Of a stretch of DNA of 64,000 nucleotides, positions 38,801 through 48,641 are shown piece by piece; position 1 is the first letter of the stretch, and the number at the start of each line of letters is the position of its first letter. This stretch comes from Bisgaardia hudsonensis (GTDB lineage: Bacteria > Pseudomonadota > Gammaproteobacteria > Enterobacterales > Pasteurellaceae). The notes under the pieces were generated by a model, which worked only from the letters and a program-made list of their open reading frames with translations, had not been told where the DNA came from and did not search any database. The stretch is taken from positions 338,219-402,218 of the forward strand of contig NZ_SLXI01000001.1 of the NCBI RefSeq assembly GCF_004345785.1. The letters run 5' to 3'. A program made the translations under genes and the position numbers.

Positions 38801-39319
38801 AACCTCCAACTTAACGGCAGTAATCCTATTTCAGGAACAGGTAATGATGGCAATAACTCATTGAAAGGAAATGCTGCTAATAACCGTTTAATTGGCTATG
38901 GTGGAAATGATACCTTAAATGGAATGAAGGGTAATGATTTCTTGATGGGGGGTAAAGGTAACGATACTTATCTGTTTAATCGAGGGGACGGTATTGATAG
39001 CATATATGATGAACAGGGTACAGATACCTTACGCTTCAGCAATGTTAACCATAACCAACTTTGGTTCCGTAAGCTAGATACTGACTTAGAAATAAGTGTA
39101 ATTGGCACCGAAGATAAAACGATTATTACTGATTGGTATGGTAAAAACTACAAGCTCGAAAAGATTGTAGCGTTCAATAATAAATCCTTAACGCATAGTA
39201 ATGTGGATAAATTAGTGAGTGCGATGGCAGCATTCTCGCCACCTGCGGCAGGGCAGATTTCATTACCAGCAGCACTTAACACAAGCCTTGAAACGGTTTT
39301 AAGTGCGAATTGGAGATAA
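32891..39319 (+). CDS. Giant FrpC-like RTX protein with self-processing module and subtilisin-like protease
   Basis: 2142 codons from the first start-like codon (TTG, poor ribosome site) after the nonsense codon at 32621. Residue numbers are from here. 1-315: N-terminal part, unrecognised. 318-319: Asp-Pro followed by LILDLNGDG and several EF-hand-like calcium loops to about 460, matching the self-processing (clip-and-link) module of FrpC and ApxIVA. 546-728: first RTX block (GGxGxDxLx). About 790-890: cadherin-like domain. 915-1235: peptidase S8 with His976 (SKHATEVAG), Asn1071 (SAGNERS), Ser1151 (NGTSFSAP); the catalytic Asp position appears to be Glu931 (GQFEPSG). 1261-1371: P/Homo-B domain. 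Then further RTX blocks to about 2033, a haemolysin-related domain (LWFRKLDTDLEISVIG) and a C-terminal secretion tail. Exported by the type I system encoded next. No acyltransferase gene nearby. Expression is doubtful if the nonsense codon is real. Confidence 0.85.
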   Translation: MHDKALKGELALSHYETNTNDDKYATNALIFGSASIAIEKEMVKFYIDENGRPSEVRNFSFKAQEDNYDYSSKNISWLTNRIVKYTLRDTSDATTKIHITEDRGNTRFTTVNRTEFDKLKRNTPQINNESMNIDKFITEADKIVNARFYTGSSIIPAVGYIRKPNMFKNFSEHTSDTPTVTFKPTTLAEISRKQARFIIDQLSRSHIENTDENKTPTNKFNISTTPILDKNSDNDAVSLSPALYALLNKDILNKHNDPFSVSMSHITTNGFRASNYNLSKGIFDNDNKSVLNEKFSFIKDPKLLNKVKGFGYSRLPVDPLILDLNGDGARAVSYNEKSVLFDIDNDGGALEETGWVNNQDGLLVKDLNNNGKIDNMSEVFSEYYAGKAGRNGEAGEKRFANGFEALKSLDSNKDNVFDKKDRDFNAVRVWQDKNHNGVTDSGELKTLKQLGITAIKLDYEEKGGQLFNGNELLAKGSFTRKGKQQEVVAVNFLANPRGHRISNANGGKKTVTEASGLIESTTGWTAVDDVNRDLSVAKLGVENIQAGNGNDTLRGDGRDNWLAGGGGADIFFGGDGNDVLLIDGDDLPENIHGGKGDDIVQVVGNKGVSLDLGVAEIEIAHGGRGNDVFVSSGNSSIFVRGGDGDDVIVGSIANDALSGENGDDFISGNAGKDLIRGHRGNDRLFGDEGDDVLFGGSDDDMLYGGEGTDTLLGEGGDDYLDGGEGEDIAEFSGNFADYKITKMGGGLLISDTKQGRDGTDFLRNIEKLNFKDLTNYAAPSTETEWENPMPVEDILYQDSKGRRFDGSRPYIIKQSQLLKNDIDVQGDKISIYQAFNIRGGSLRVLDNGDIEFTSTKGFKGIASFEYSIRDAKGIKAISTNGKGELTGKVYLVPPHLPQDPDIIRQYYLEADNILPVWTNYTGKNIRIGQFEPSGPFSVAEEVADYRHPELRHQMDKQWLHDYEYKRQEDDKVFSKHATEVAGIMVAERNGEGGVGVAYDARVASHWVGENITSLNKMKNYDVANHSWGHKQNFVQQINFTDKSKTLFDIYKPALMEGRNGLGTVIVNSAGNERSAGGNTNYSELTNVRYGIAVASAQQNSAFKTTIAPYSNQGASILVTAHGSNTYSSSREIVNENGSTLGNEYARNNGTSFSAPVVSGIVALMLEANPYLGYRDVQEILALTATTKDITDSQWQRNGAKNWNGTGMHVSHDYGYGVVDAQAAVRLAQDWHTQHTYENEVKLEDIYQSGNINQAIEDNNGRQFSVNVESATLQLENVSVKVNLTHSRASDLIIKLISPSGTTSLLMNRPGKNPNEEKAHGDIKFGESNTLDYRFNTALLKGEDPNGQWKLQVFDVATGQTGTLNHWSLSFYGRVYGTGDTYVYTNEFHNHQMGNTLNDTNGGIDTINAAAMNGVIEVNLSTGKANLAGKALTINNPAQIENVTGGDYNDKLTGNNAINVLIGGRGDDTLSGLEGNDILAGGLGNNRLTGGQGSDTFIIDKKSNSQDVITDFTVGHDRLVFTGFNAFSWTKQQQGSDTLISLGSGQTVRLNNIQASQLTDNNIVVTAEVFKPYWLNQTGGYGFSNSNEEVALPDFGVAFWGTRGEDRIFGGNGNDIVKGGAGNDVIVGEHSSNSVTGGDDILYGGRGNDQLLGGGGNDTLYGGEGADYLSGGEGNDVLYLEGDESAESTSYHNQQYIKLNQYHNVKVNEARAEGGKGSDRFVVVKDSSPNASQGLLKNLIWDFDINDKNEKIDISQFNGVNTINFSSFSVNNELYTRVWLGEAKAGTQYITLKGVRTDKLKADMFIFSKEQADLPQLKQVILGSNSNDRLRGNAVGNLIDGKVGADTMSGEFGDDTYIVDNAGDKVIEIKDGGYDIVKSSVSYTLSAHTEELQLTGSASINAVGNSENNRLVGNSGNNRLDGKAGFDTMIGGSGNDTYIVDSHLDKVIEKENQGTDKVISSVSYTLPENVENLQLNGSNPISGTGNDGNNSLKGNAANNRLIGYGGNDTLNGMKGNDFLMGGKGNDTYLFNRGDGIDSIYDEQGTDTLRFSNVNHNQLWFRKLDTDLEISVIGTEDKTIITDWYGKNYKLEKIVAFNNKSLTHSNVDKLVSAMAAFSPPAAGQISLPAALNTSLETVLSANWR
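35569..35577 (-). other. DNA uptake signal sequence
   Basis: ACCGCACTT, the only exact uptake signal I found in the 15-kb island. Confidence 0.8.
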
Positions 39320-39332
39320 TGCCTCGGTTCTT

Positions 39333-39372
39333 AAAGCCTCACTTTTCATCATAGATGAGTGAGGCTTTTGAG
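39333..39372 (+). terminator. Terminator after the RTX gene
   Basis: AAAGCCTCACT (39333-39343) pairs with AGTGAGGCTTT (39358-39368), with inner pairing TCATC/GATGA, followed by TTTTG. It separates the toxin gene from the exporter genes. Confidence 0.8.
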
Positions 39373-39417
39373 TGTTATATAGTTGCGACGTAATGATTAA
39401 ATGACGAAGTTTTGTAG

Positions 39418-39436
39418 GGATACCACGCTGGTATCC
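39418..39436. repeat. Short perfect hairpin before the exporter genes
   Basis: GGATACCA-CGC-TGGTATCC, an 8-bp perfect inverted repeat 33 bases before the exporter ATPase start. No T run follows, so it is not an obvious terminator. Confidence 0.6.
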
Positions 39437-39468
39437 GCATTTCTGGTATTTATTAATAGGTTTATGTT

Positions 39469-41589
39469 ATGGATAGACAAGATTTAGCCCTTTCTGCTTT
39501 GAATATATTTGCTCAGTTACACCAAATTCCAATGAGTATTGAGCAAATTAAGCATAAATTTGCCATACAAACCCTAATGAGTAAAACACAGCTTTTACTG
39601 GCAGCAAAAGAAATTGGCTTTAAGGCAAAAGCCACCGAAAAGCCAATATCACGTTTGGCATTTGTTCATTTGCCTGTATTGGTTTGGTGTGATGATGGTC
39701 AGCATTTTATTCTAGCTAAAATTGATAATGAACATCGTCGCTTTTTGATCCACGATTTGGCAACAAATCAGCCTTTAGTTCTCTCAGAAGCAGATTTCAA
39801 CGCAAGATATTCGGGCGAAATTATTCAATTTGCTTCCCGTGCGAGCCTAATGGGACAACTGGCTAAGTTTGACTTTACATGGTTTATTCCTGCGGTAGTC
39901 AAATATCGTAAGATTCTTGTTGAGGTGCTATTTGTTTCTGTTATTTTGCAAATTTTTGCCTTAATCACACCGCTCTTTTTTCAGGTTGTTATGGATAAAG
40001 TCCTTGTCCATCAAGGTTTTAGTACGTTAAACGTAGTGGCTGTGGCACTTTGTATCGTCATTCTTTTTGAAATTATCCTTTCCGCTATTCGCACTTATGT
40101 GTTTTCCCATACAACCAGCCGAATTGATGTTGAACTCGGTGCAAAATTATTTCGACATTTGCTTTTACTGCCAATCGCCTATTTCGAAGCAAGACGTGTT
40201 GGTGATACAGTAGCAAGAGTGAGAGAATTAGAGCAAATTCGTAATTTCTTAACTGGGCAAGCATTAACCTCTGTATTAGATTTGCTCTTTTCATTTATCT
40301 TTTTAGCGGTAATGTGGTATTACAGCCCTTGGCTAACCTTGGTTGTCCTGATCTCATTGCCTTGCTATGCACTATGGTCAGCATTTATTAGCCCTATTCT
40401 CCGTCGACGGTTAGATGAAAAATTTGCTCGAAATGCAGATAATCAAGCATTTTTGGTAGAAAGCGTGGCGGCGATGAACACTATCAAATCTATGGCAGTT
40501 GCCCCTCAAATGACAGAACATTGGGATAAACAGCTTTCTGGCTATGTGCAAGCGAGCTTTAAAGTAACAAAAATTGCAACTATTGGTCAGCATGGCATTC
40601 AGCTTATTCAAAAAATTGTGATGGTGGTAAATCTATGGCTAGGTGCTCATTTAGTCATTAGTGGCGATCTCACTGTTGGTCAGTTGATCGCTTTTAATAT
40701 GTTAGCTAGTCAAGTGGCTGCACCTGTTATTCGTCTAGCTCATCTTTGGCAAGATTTTCAGCAAGTAGGTATTTCGGTAAGTCGTTTAGGCGATATTTTA
40801 AATACTCCAACAGAAAACCCACAAAATAAATTAGTGCCACCTGAAATTAAGGGGGATATTAGCTTTAAAGAGGTTAGCTTTCGTTATCGTCCTGAAGGTA
40901 AAAATGTATTAAATCATGTTTCATTATCCATTAAGGCTGGTGAAATTATTGGCATTGTCGGGCGTTCTGGTTCAGGTAAAAGTACACTAACAAAATTGAT
41001 CCAACGTATGTATGTCCCCTCTCAAGGTAATATTTTTATTGATGGTAATGATATTACATTGGTAGAGCCATCTTGGTTACGTCGTCAAATTGGCGTGGTG
41101 TTGCAGGATAATATTCTGCTTAATCGCTCAATTCGTGACAATATTGCACTTACCAATCCAGCGATGCCAATTGAACGAGTTATGCAAGCCGCACAGCTTG
41201 CTGGTGCTCATGATTTTATTTCCCAGTTACCTGAAGGCTATGACACCTTAGTAGGAGAACATGGAGCCAATCTATCTGGTGGACAAAAGCAACGTATCGC
41301 TATTGCTAGGGCTTTAATCAATAATCCTAAAATCCTTATTTTTGATGAAGCAACTAGTGCTTTAGATTATGAATCTGAGCATATTATTATGAAAAATATG
41401 CAACATATTTGTCGTCACCGAACAGTGATTATCATTGCTCACCGCTTATCCACAGTAAGTCAAGCTCATCGTATTATTGTCATGGATCAAGGGGAAATCG
41501 TTGAACAGGGAAGTCATCAAGCGTTACTAGAGGCGAAAGGGCTTTATCACTATTTGTATCAACTTCAGGCGACGACAGGGAGGGGATAA
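39469..41589 (+). CDS. Type I secretion ABC transporter (HlyB/RtxB type)
   Basis: 706 residues. The N-terminal 130 residues form a C39-peptidase-like domain; the usual catalytic Cys is absent ([14 protein letters not shown]), as in HlyB, where the domain only docks the substrate. A six-helix membrane domain follows (about 150-430), then the ATPase with Walker [10 protein letters not shown], signature [15 protein letters not shown] and Walker [13 protein letters not shown]. It exports unfolded RTX proteins from cytoplasm to medium together with the HlyD-type adaptor and an outer-membrane TolC not encoded in the window. Its stop overlaps the next start by one base. Confidence 0.95.
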   Translation: MDRQDLALSALNIFAQLHQIPMSIEQIKHKFAIQTLMSKTQLLLAAKEIGFKAKATEKPISRLAFVHLPVLVWCDDGQHFILAKIDNEHRRFLIHDLATNQPLVLSEADFNARYSGEIIQFASRASLMGQLAKFDFTWFIPAVVKYRKILVEVLFVSVILQIFALITPLFFQVVMDKVLVHQGFSTLNVVAVALCIVILFEIILSAIRTYVFSHTTSRIDVELGAKLFRHLLLLPIAYFEARRVGDTVARVRELEQIRNFLTGQALTSVLDLLFSFIFLAVMWYYSPWLTLVVLISLPCYALWSAFISPILRRRLDEKFARNADNQAFLVESVAAMNTIKSMAVAPQMTEHWDKQLSGYVQASFKVTKIATIGQHGIQLIQKIVMVVNLWLGAHLVISGDLTVGQLIAFNMLASQVAAPVIRLAHLWQDFQQVGISVSRLGDILNTPTENPQNKLVPPEIKGDISFKEVSFRYRPEGKNVLNHVSLSIKAGEIIGIVGRSGSGKSTLTKLIQRMYVPSQGNIFIDGNDITLVEPSWLRRQIGVVLQDNILLNRSIRDNIALTNPAMPIERVMQAAQLAGAHDFISQLPEGYDTLVGEHGANLSGGQKQRIAIARALINNPKILIFDEATSALDYESEHIIMKNMQHICRHRTVIIIAHRLSTVSQAHRIIVMDQGEIVEQGSHQALLEAKGLYHYLYQLQATTGRG

Positions 41590-43022
41590 TGCATTGTTTG
41601 ACTGGACTTTGTGGATTAATTAAAGGCTATATTCGAGTATTTCGAGAAACGTGGGAAGTAAGAAAATCACTAGACACACCTTATCGGCAAGAAGATGAAC
41701 ATGCCTTTTTACCTGCTCATTTAGAATTAATTGAAACGCCCGTTTCTGCTTTACCAAGATGGATCGGGCGGTTGATTATTTTATTTTTATTGACCGCTCT
41801 TTGTTGGTCATATTTTGGAAAAGTTGAAATTGTAGCTGTTGCAACGGGGAAAATTTTACCTAGCGGGAGAAGTAAAATTATTCAACCGATAGAAACGGCT
41901 ATTGTTAAGCAATCCTATGTAAGAAACGGGCAGGTAGTAAAAAAAGGAGAACTGTTACTTGAATTAACCACCTTAGGGGTGGAATCTGATTTATCTAAAG
42001 CCAAATCAGCACTGAAATTAGCTAGTCTTAATCAGCTACGACAAGAAGCGATACTGTTAGCCATTCAGGAAAACACTGTTCCGCAACTAAAAAATAGTAA
42101 TGAACAAGTTACTTTTAATATTGAAGATAGATTATTCAAAGGTGAGCAACAGTTAGCATTGAGTCAATATCTGACATGGGTTGCAGAAAAGCAAAAATTG
42201 TCAGCGACAATTCTCCAAAAAGAGACGGAGAAAAAGACGATTAATATCCAAATTCAAAAGCTCATCGCAATGCTAAAACACGAAAAAGAACGTCGTAATG
42301 ATATATATGGCTTATACAAAAAGGGACATGTTTCAAAACATGAATATTTTTCTCAGGAAAATCGGGTGATTGAGCTAGAAAATGAGAAGAATATTCAACA
42401 GAGCAAAATCTATGAATTGGAGGCTCAGTTAGAACAGGTGCACAAAGAATATAAAGTCTTTGAGCAATCTTTCCAACGCAATGTGTTAGATGAGCTACGC
42501 AAAGCTAATGAGCAAGTTGAGCAATTCATCTTAGAGGTAGAAAAAAGTCAGCAACGTCAAACATCAAGTAAAATTTATGCGCCTGTAGATGGAACCGTTC
42601 AGCAATTACAAACTTATACTATCGGTGGGGTTGTTACTACTGCTCAGCCACTAATGACGATTGTTCCACAAGGAGAACAGTTCGAAATTGAAGCGATGTT
42701 ATCAAATAAAGACATTGGCTTTGTAAATGAAGGGCAAGATGTCACTATTAAGGTAGAGGCTTTTCCATATACTCGTTATGGATATATCAAAGGTAAAGTC
42801 AAATATTTCAGTTTTGAAGCTATACAGGATGAGAAATTAGGATTGGTATTTCCAGTAACTATTTTGATGGATAAAAGTTACTTAAATATTGATGGGAGGA
42901 GTGTAGAACTTATCGCAGGGATGGCTGTATCGGCAGAAATTAAGACGGGAGAAAGACGAGTAATTGATTATTTATTAAGTCCATTAAAAACAACTTTGGA
43001 TGAAAGTTTTAAAGAACGGTAA
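41589..43022 (+). CDS. Type I secretion membrane-fusion protein (HlyD/RtxD type)
   Basis: 477 residues. A single membrane segment lies at about 60-77 (LIILFLLTALCWSYF), followed by the adaptor's lipoyl half-motif (VAVATGKILPSGRSKIIQP, VRNGQVVKKGELLLEL), long coiled coils through about 130-325 and the returning half-motif (KIYAPVDGTVQQLQTYTIGGVV). It links the inner-membrane ABC transporter with TolC. Translationally coupled to the preceding gene (TAATG). Confidence 0.95.
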   Translation: MHCLTGLCGLIKGYIRVFRETWEVRKSLDTPYRQEDEHAFLPAHLELIETPVSALPRWIGRLIILFLLTALCWSYFGKVEIVAVATGKILPSGRSKIIQPIETAIVKQSYVRNGQVVKKGELLLELTTLGVESDLSKAKSALKLASLNQLRQEAILLAIQENTVPQLKNSNEQVTFNIEDRLFKGEQQLALSQYLTWVAEKQKLSATILQKETEKKTINIQIQKLIAMLKHEKERRNDIYGLYKKGHVSKHEYFSQENRVIELENEKNIQQSKIYELEAQLEQVHKEYKVFEQSFQRNVLDELRKANEQVEQFILEVEKSQQRQTSSKIYAPVDGTVQQLQTYTIGGVVTTAQPLMTIVPQGEQFEIEAMLSNKDIGFVNEGQDVTIKVEAFPYTRYGYIKGKVKYFSFEAIQDEKLGLVFPVTILMDKSYLNIDGRSVELIAGMAVSAEIKTGERRVIDYLLSPLKTTLDESFKER

Positions 43023-43044
43023 AATTTAAGGGCTAATGGAGTAG

Positions 43045-43058
43045 ATAGGATCCTATCC
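43045..43058. repeat. Perfect 14-bp palindrome
   Basis: GATAGGATCCTATC lies 23 bases after the exporter genes. No T run follows on either strand, so its role is unclear. Confidence 0.5.
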
Positions 43059-43109
43059 AACATTCTGTGTAAACACTCATTTCAACTTAGAGACTCCACA
43101 ACGTAAAAA

Positions 43110-43705
43110 CTATAAAGAGCGTTTTTTACTAAAAATTAGCTGTAGAAGATCAAACTCATCTAATAATCCATCAGGTAGCTCACTTTCTGGTTTTATAGAT
43201 AAAGTTTTATGATTTTTAGGTTTTGGCTCTTTAATTAACCTAATCAGTTTCGTCAATTTTTCGATATATTCGTTGGATACATTAATTACTTTAGATAGAA
43301 ATAATATGTATTCTGAAAGCCTTATTAGTCTATTATATTGATGACTACGAGATACAGAAGAATAAATATCAATAAATTGAGTTCCGTCCTTCATTAACAC
43401 ACTTTTTTGTATTGATTACATTCTTTTGCTTTTTTACATTTATTCTCATATGTCGAATAAGAGATTCCAATTGGTTTTCTGTTAAGAGTATTTCTCCATG
43501 AATTAGATCACTAATAACAAGATTATTATGTTTTTCCCAATTCATTATCCATTGTATAGTTCCCAGCTTATTTCTAATTGTATTTACTGCGGGTTGATTA
43601 CGTAGTTATACAGTTACCCATAATGTTGAATAAAAATCAAGAATACCAGTTTCCTCATTAACTAATAGAGGAAAACGTTCTCCATTTGAAAAAAAGGATT
43701 GTTTC
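43110..43705 (-). pseudogene. Decayed site-specific integrase fragment
   Basis: Read on the minus strand, a frame from about 43705 gives FSNGERFPLLVNEETGIL and DFYSTLWVTV, a TAA stop where Gln would be expected, then LRNQPAVNTIRNKLGTIQW and the frame continues to about 43390. After a frameshift the second part runs as a 96-codon frame (43110-43400) with RLIRLSEYILFLSKVI and ending LPDGLLDEFDLLQLIF. The pattern TLWVTVQLRN...VNTIRNKLG...YNRLxxLSEYLxFL is that of the N-terminal DNA-binding part of tyrosine recombinases found on genomic islands. The catalytic domain is missing. It marks the right end of the island. Confidence 0.6.
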
Positions 43706-43786
43706 TAGTCTATGCATACCTATTTAGTTTTACAAAACTTCCATATATAAATACTAACAAATTAAGTTTTTAGCGTTAAAAAAATG

Positions 43787-43821
43787 TAAAAAAAGAGAGA
43801 CCTTAAAATAAGGGACTCTCT
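43787..43821 (-). terminator. Terminator of ssb
   Basis: On the minus strand AGAGAG...CTCTCT with inner CCTTA/TAAGG pairing is followed by a run of seven T. Confidence 0.7.
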
Positions 43822-43865
43822 GTATTATAGAGGTTTATATTTTACATTTTTAAATTATATGTAAC

Positions 43866-44372
43866 TCAAAATGGAATATCATCGTCCACATCAAATATTG
43901 CAGGCTCGGATTGTTCCATTTTTGGTGCTGGCTTAGGTTGATTATTATATGATGGCGTAGGGTTTGGATTTACTTGTGTATTGTAACTACCAGTATTACT
44001 ATAATTATTTGCTTGGTAGTTATTAGCTGTACGTTCTGCTCGACTGTCTAACATTTGCATCACATCACCGATAATTTCGGTAGTATAACGATCTTGACCA
44101 CTTTGATCTTGCCATTTACGGGTTCTTAAACGACCTTCCACATATACTTTTGAACCTTTGCGTAAATATTCACCAACAATTTCAGCTTGACGACGATAGA
44201 ATACGATTCTATGCCACTCAGTAATTTCACGGCGTTCATTTGTATTCTTATCTGTCCAACTTTCACTCGTTGCAACGCTAATATTAGCTACGGCTTCACC
44301 ATTTTGCATAGTACGAATTTCAGGATCATTACCTAAATTTCCAACAATAATAACTTTGTTTACTCCAGCCAT
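43866..44372 (-). CDS. ssb: Single-stranded DNA-binding protein
   Basis: 168 residues. The OB-fold spans about 1-110 ([55 protein letters not shown]); a flexible Asn/Pro/Gln-rich linker follows, and the tail ends DVDDDIPF, the acidic tip that recruits partner proteins. Divergent from uvrA with a shared SOS-like box, as in E. coli. Confidence 0.97.
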   Translation of the reverse strand: MAGVNKVIIVGNLGNDPEIRTMQNGEAVANISVATSESWTDKNTNERREITEWHRIVFYRRQAEIVGEYLRKGSKVYVEGRLRTRKWQDQSGQDRYTTEIIGDVMQMLDSRAERTANNYQANNYSNTGSYNTQVNPNPTPSYNNQPKPAPKMEQSEPAIFDVDDDIPF

Positions 44373-44456
44373 AATATTCCTCTAGCTTATTTTATATAAA
44401 ATGTTTATTTATGATGTTTATTTTGCCTTAAATTTTTAGAAAAATCTATATATAAA

Positions 44457-44472
44457 CTGGATATTTGCACAG
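44457..44472. promoter_or_regulatory. LexA (SOS) box between ssb and uvrA
   Basis: CTGG-N8-ACAG, one mismatch from the LexA consensus CTGT-N8-ACAG. SOS control of the shared uvrA/ssb region is established in E. coli. Confidence 0.6.
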
Positions 44473-44535
44473 TTATTTGAGAATGTGCGATAATGATCGT
44501 ATATATTAAATAATGGTACTTAATTTTAGAAATTT

Positions 44536-47364
44536 ATGGAAAATATTGATGTTCGTGGGGCGAGAACTCACAATTTAAAAAATATAAGTTTAAAAATTCC
44601 AAGAGATAAACTTATAGTAATTACTGGATTATCGGGATCGGGAAAATCTTCTTTAGCATTTGATACGTTGTATGCAGAAGGCCAGCGTCGTTACGTTGAA
44701 TCTTTATCGGCGTATGCTAGACAATTTTTATCTTTGATGGAAAAACCAGATGTGGATCATATTGAAGGATTATCTCCAGCAATTTCTATTGAACAGAAAT
44801 CAACGTCGCATAATCCACGTTCTACCGTAGGGACGATTACGGAAATTCATGATTATTTACGTTTGCTGTTTGCTCGAGTTGGAGAGCCTCGTTGTCCTAC
44901 GCATAATGTACCACTATCGGCACAAACGATTAGTCAAATGGTTGATAAAGTATTAACGTTGCCGGAGTCCAGTCGGATGATGATGTTAGCACCAATAGTG
45001 AAAGAGCGTAAAGGTGAGCATATTAAGGTATTGCAAAATATCGCGGCACAAGGTTATATTCGAGCAAGAATTGATGGTGAAATTTGTGATTTGTCCGATC
45101 CTCCTACTTTGGAATTACAAAAAAAACATACTATAGAAGTTGTTGTTGATCGTTTTAAGATTAGAGATGATGTAGCTACAAGATTAGCTGAATCCTTTGA
45201 AACCGCTTTAGAACTTTCTGGAGGAGTGGTTGTTGTAGCCTCTATGGATGATCCTAATGCTGAGGAATTAATGTTTTCAGCCAATTTTGCTTGCCCTCAT
45301 TGTGGTTATTCTATTCCTGAATTAGAACCTCGTTTATTTTCGTTTAATAATCCTGCTGGTGCTTGCCCTACTTGTGATGGATTAGGGGTTCAACAGTTTT
45401 TTGATGAAAATAGGGTGATTCAAAATGCTTCCGTTTCTTTAGCTAGTGGGGCAATAAAAGGATGGGATAGACGTAATTTTTATTATTATCAAATGCTTAC
45501 CTCTTTAGCAAAACATTATAATTTTGATATTGAAACACCATTTGAGGATTTACCTAAGAAGATTCAAAAAATTATTTTACATGGTTCTGGTAAAGAAGAA
45601 ATAGAATTTCAATATGTTAATGATAGAGGTGATGTTGTATTAAGACATCATACTTTTGAAGGTATTTTGAATAATATGGCTCGTCGTTATAAAGAAACAG
45701 AGTCAAATTCGGTGAGAGAGGAGTTAGCGAAAAATATTAGTAACAGACCTTGTGAAGATTGTTGTGGATCGAGATTACGACCTGAAGCAAGACATGTTTA
45801 CATTGGTGAAACGAATTTACCTGAGATTTCAGAAAAAAGTATTGGGGAAGCTTTAGAGTTTTTTGAGCATTTAACGCTAACAGGACAACGAGCCAAGATT
45901 GCTGATAAAATTTTAAAAGAAATTAAAGAAAGATTACAGTTTTTAGTTAATGTTGGATTAAATTATTTATCTCTTTCTCGATCGGCCGAAACATTATCGG
46001 GGGGAGAAGCACAGCGTATTCGTTTAGCAAGTCAGATTGGTGCTGGATTAGTTGGTGTAATGTATGTGTTAGATGAGCCTTCAATTGGTCTACATCAGCG
46101 TGATAATGAAAGATTATTAAATACTTTGGTTCATCTTAGAAATTTAGGTAATACTGTCATTGTTGTAGAACATGATGAAGATGCGATTAGAGCGGCAGAT
46201 CACATTATTGATATTGGTCCAGGTGCAGGGGTACATGGTGGTGCGATAGTTGCGGAAGGAAATGCTGAGGAAATTATGGCAAATCAGTCTTCGTTAACTG
46301 GAAAATATTTATCAGGTGAAGAGAAGATAGAAATTCCGAAAAAAAGAACCGCACTTGATAAGAAAAAAATTCTAAAATTAAATGGTGCAAAAGGGAATAA
46401 TCTTAAAAATGTTAATCTTGAAATTCCAGTTGGCTTGTTTACTTGTGTTACTGGAGTATCTGGATCGGGTAAATCGACCTTAATTAATGATACGTTATTT
46501 CCTCTTGCCCAAAATGCATTGAATCGAGCAGATAATACGCAATATGCACCTTATGAGTCTATTGAGGGATTAGAATTCTTTGATAAAGTAATTGATATAA
46601 ATCAAAGCCCTATTGGACGTACGCCACGTTCTAATCCTGCTACTTATACAGGATTGTTTACACCTATTCGTGAATTATTTGCAGGAGTGCCAGAATCGAG
46701 AGCTAGAGGTTATAATCCAGGGCGTTTTAGCTTTAATGTTCGAGGCGGACGTTGTGAGGCTTGCCAAGGTGATGGTGTTATCAAGGTAGAAATGCACTTT
46801 TTGCCTGATGTGTATGTGCCTTGTGATCAATGTAAAGGGAAACGTTACAACAGAGAAACCTTAGAAATACGTTATAAAGGTAAAACAATTCATCAAGTAT
46901 TGGATATGACGGTAGAGGAGGCAAGAGAATTTTTTGATGCTATTCCAGTTATTGCTAGAAAACTCCAAACCCTTATTGATGTGGGGTTATCTTATATTCG
47001 TCTTGGTCAGTCTTCGACAACATTATCTGGCGGTGAAGCACAACGAGTAAAACTTGCAACTGAGCTTTCTAAACGAGATACAGGAAAAACCTTATATATT
47101 TTAGATGAGCCTACTACAGGGTTGCATTTTGCTGATATTAAGCAATTATTAGCCGTGTTACATCGTTTACGAGATCAAGGTAATACAATAGTTGTTATTG
47201 AACATAATTTAGATGTAATAAAAACAGCAGATTGGATTGTTGATTTAGGTCCAGAAGGGGGCAGTGGAGGTGGAAATATTATTGCTGTTGGAACACCAGA
47301 AAAGGTTGCTGGAGCAAAAGGATCGCATACAGCGAGATTTTTAAAATCTATATTAAATAAATAA
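44536..47364 (+). CDS. uvrA: Excinuclease ABC subunit A
   Basis: 942 residues, normal. UvrA finds bulky DNA damage and loads UvrB. Two ABC ATPase halves are seen: [35 protein letters not shown] with [16 protein letters not shown], and [17 protein letters not shown] with [18 protein letters not shown]. Zinc-finger pairs are CPHCGYS...CPTCDG and CEACQGDG...CDQCKGKRY. Followed by mreB. Confidence 0.98.
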   Translation: MENIDVRGARTHNLKNISLKIPRDKLIVITGLSGSGKSSLAFDTLYAEGQRRYVESLSAYARQFLSLMEKPDVDHIEGLSPAISIEQKSTSHNPRSTVGTITEIHDYLRLLFARVGEPRCPTHNVPLSAQTISQMVDKVLTLPESSRMMMLAPIVKERKGEHIKVLQNIAAQGYIRARIDGEICDLSDPPTLELQKKHTIEVVVDRFKIRDDVATRLAESFETALELSGGVVVVASMDDPNAEELMFSANFACPHCGYSIPELEPRLFSFNNPAGACPTCDGLGVQQFFDENRVIQNASVSLASGAIKGWDRRNFYYYQMLTSLAKHYNFDIETPFEDLPKKIQKIILHGSGKEEIEFQYVNDRGDVVLRHHTFEGILNNMARRYKETESNSVREELAKNISNRPCEDCCGSRLRPEARHVYIGETNLPEISEKSIGEALEFFEHLTLTGQRAKIADKILKEIKERLQFLVNVGLNYLSLSRSAETLSGGEAQRIRLASQIGAGLVGVMYVLDEPSIGLHQRDNERLLNTLVHLRNLGNTVIVVEHDEDAIRAADHIIDIGPGAGVHGGAIVAEGNAEEIMANQSSLTGKYLSGEEKIEIPKKRTALDKKKILKLNGAKGNNLKNVNLEIPVGLFTCVTGVSGSGKSTLINDTLFPLAQNALNRADNTQYAPYESIEGLEFFDKVIDINQSPIGRTPRSNPATYTGLFTPIRELFAGVPESRARGYNPGRFSFNVRGGRCEACQGDGVIKVEMHFLPDVYVPCDQCKGKRYNRETLEIRYKGKTIHQVLDMTVEEAREFFDAIPVIARKLQTLIDVGLSYIRLGQSSTTLSGGEAQRVKLATELSKRDTGKTLYILDEPTTGLHFADIKQLLAVLHRLRDQGNTIVVIEHNLDVIKTADWIVDLGPEGGSGGGNIIAVGTPEKVAGAKGSHTARFLKSILNK
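46348..46356 (-). other. DNA uptake signal sequence
   Basis: ACCGCACTT within uvrA. Confidence 0.85.
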
Positions 47365-47465
47365 TTTTAATTATTGTTTTTTTATATAGGATAAGGATTT
47401 TTTCTATTTTTTACTTAGATGTCTAAAAAAATCTGTTATAAAGTGCTTTTTTTTGTTACATTTAA

Positions 47466-48581
<1,116 letters not shown>

Positions 48582-48641
48582 TAATAACATTGTTTATGAT
48601 ATATCTGTTATATCATCATGATTAAGTTAGTATAAGCTATT

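Noticed and set aside
34509..39000. Repeated short units that might suggest a CRISPR array or minisatellite
   Set aside because: They are degenerate, in frame and translate to RTX calcium-binding nonapeptides; there are no constant-length unique spacers.
39469..41589. Peptidase activity of the C39-like domain in the exporter
   Set aside because: The catalytic Cys position is not Cys, as in HlyB, so the substrate is not expected to have a cleaved Gly-Gly leader.
43110..43400. The 96-codon minus-strand frame as a genuine small gene or toxin immunity gene
   Set aside because: It continues, across a frameshift, an upstream frame with integrase-like sequence, so it is better explained as part of a relic.
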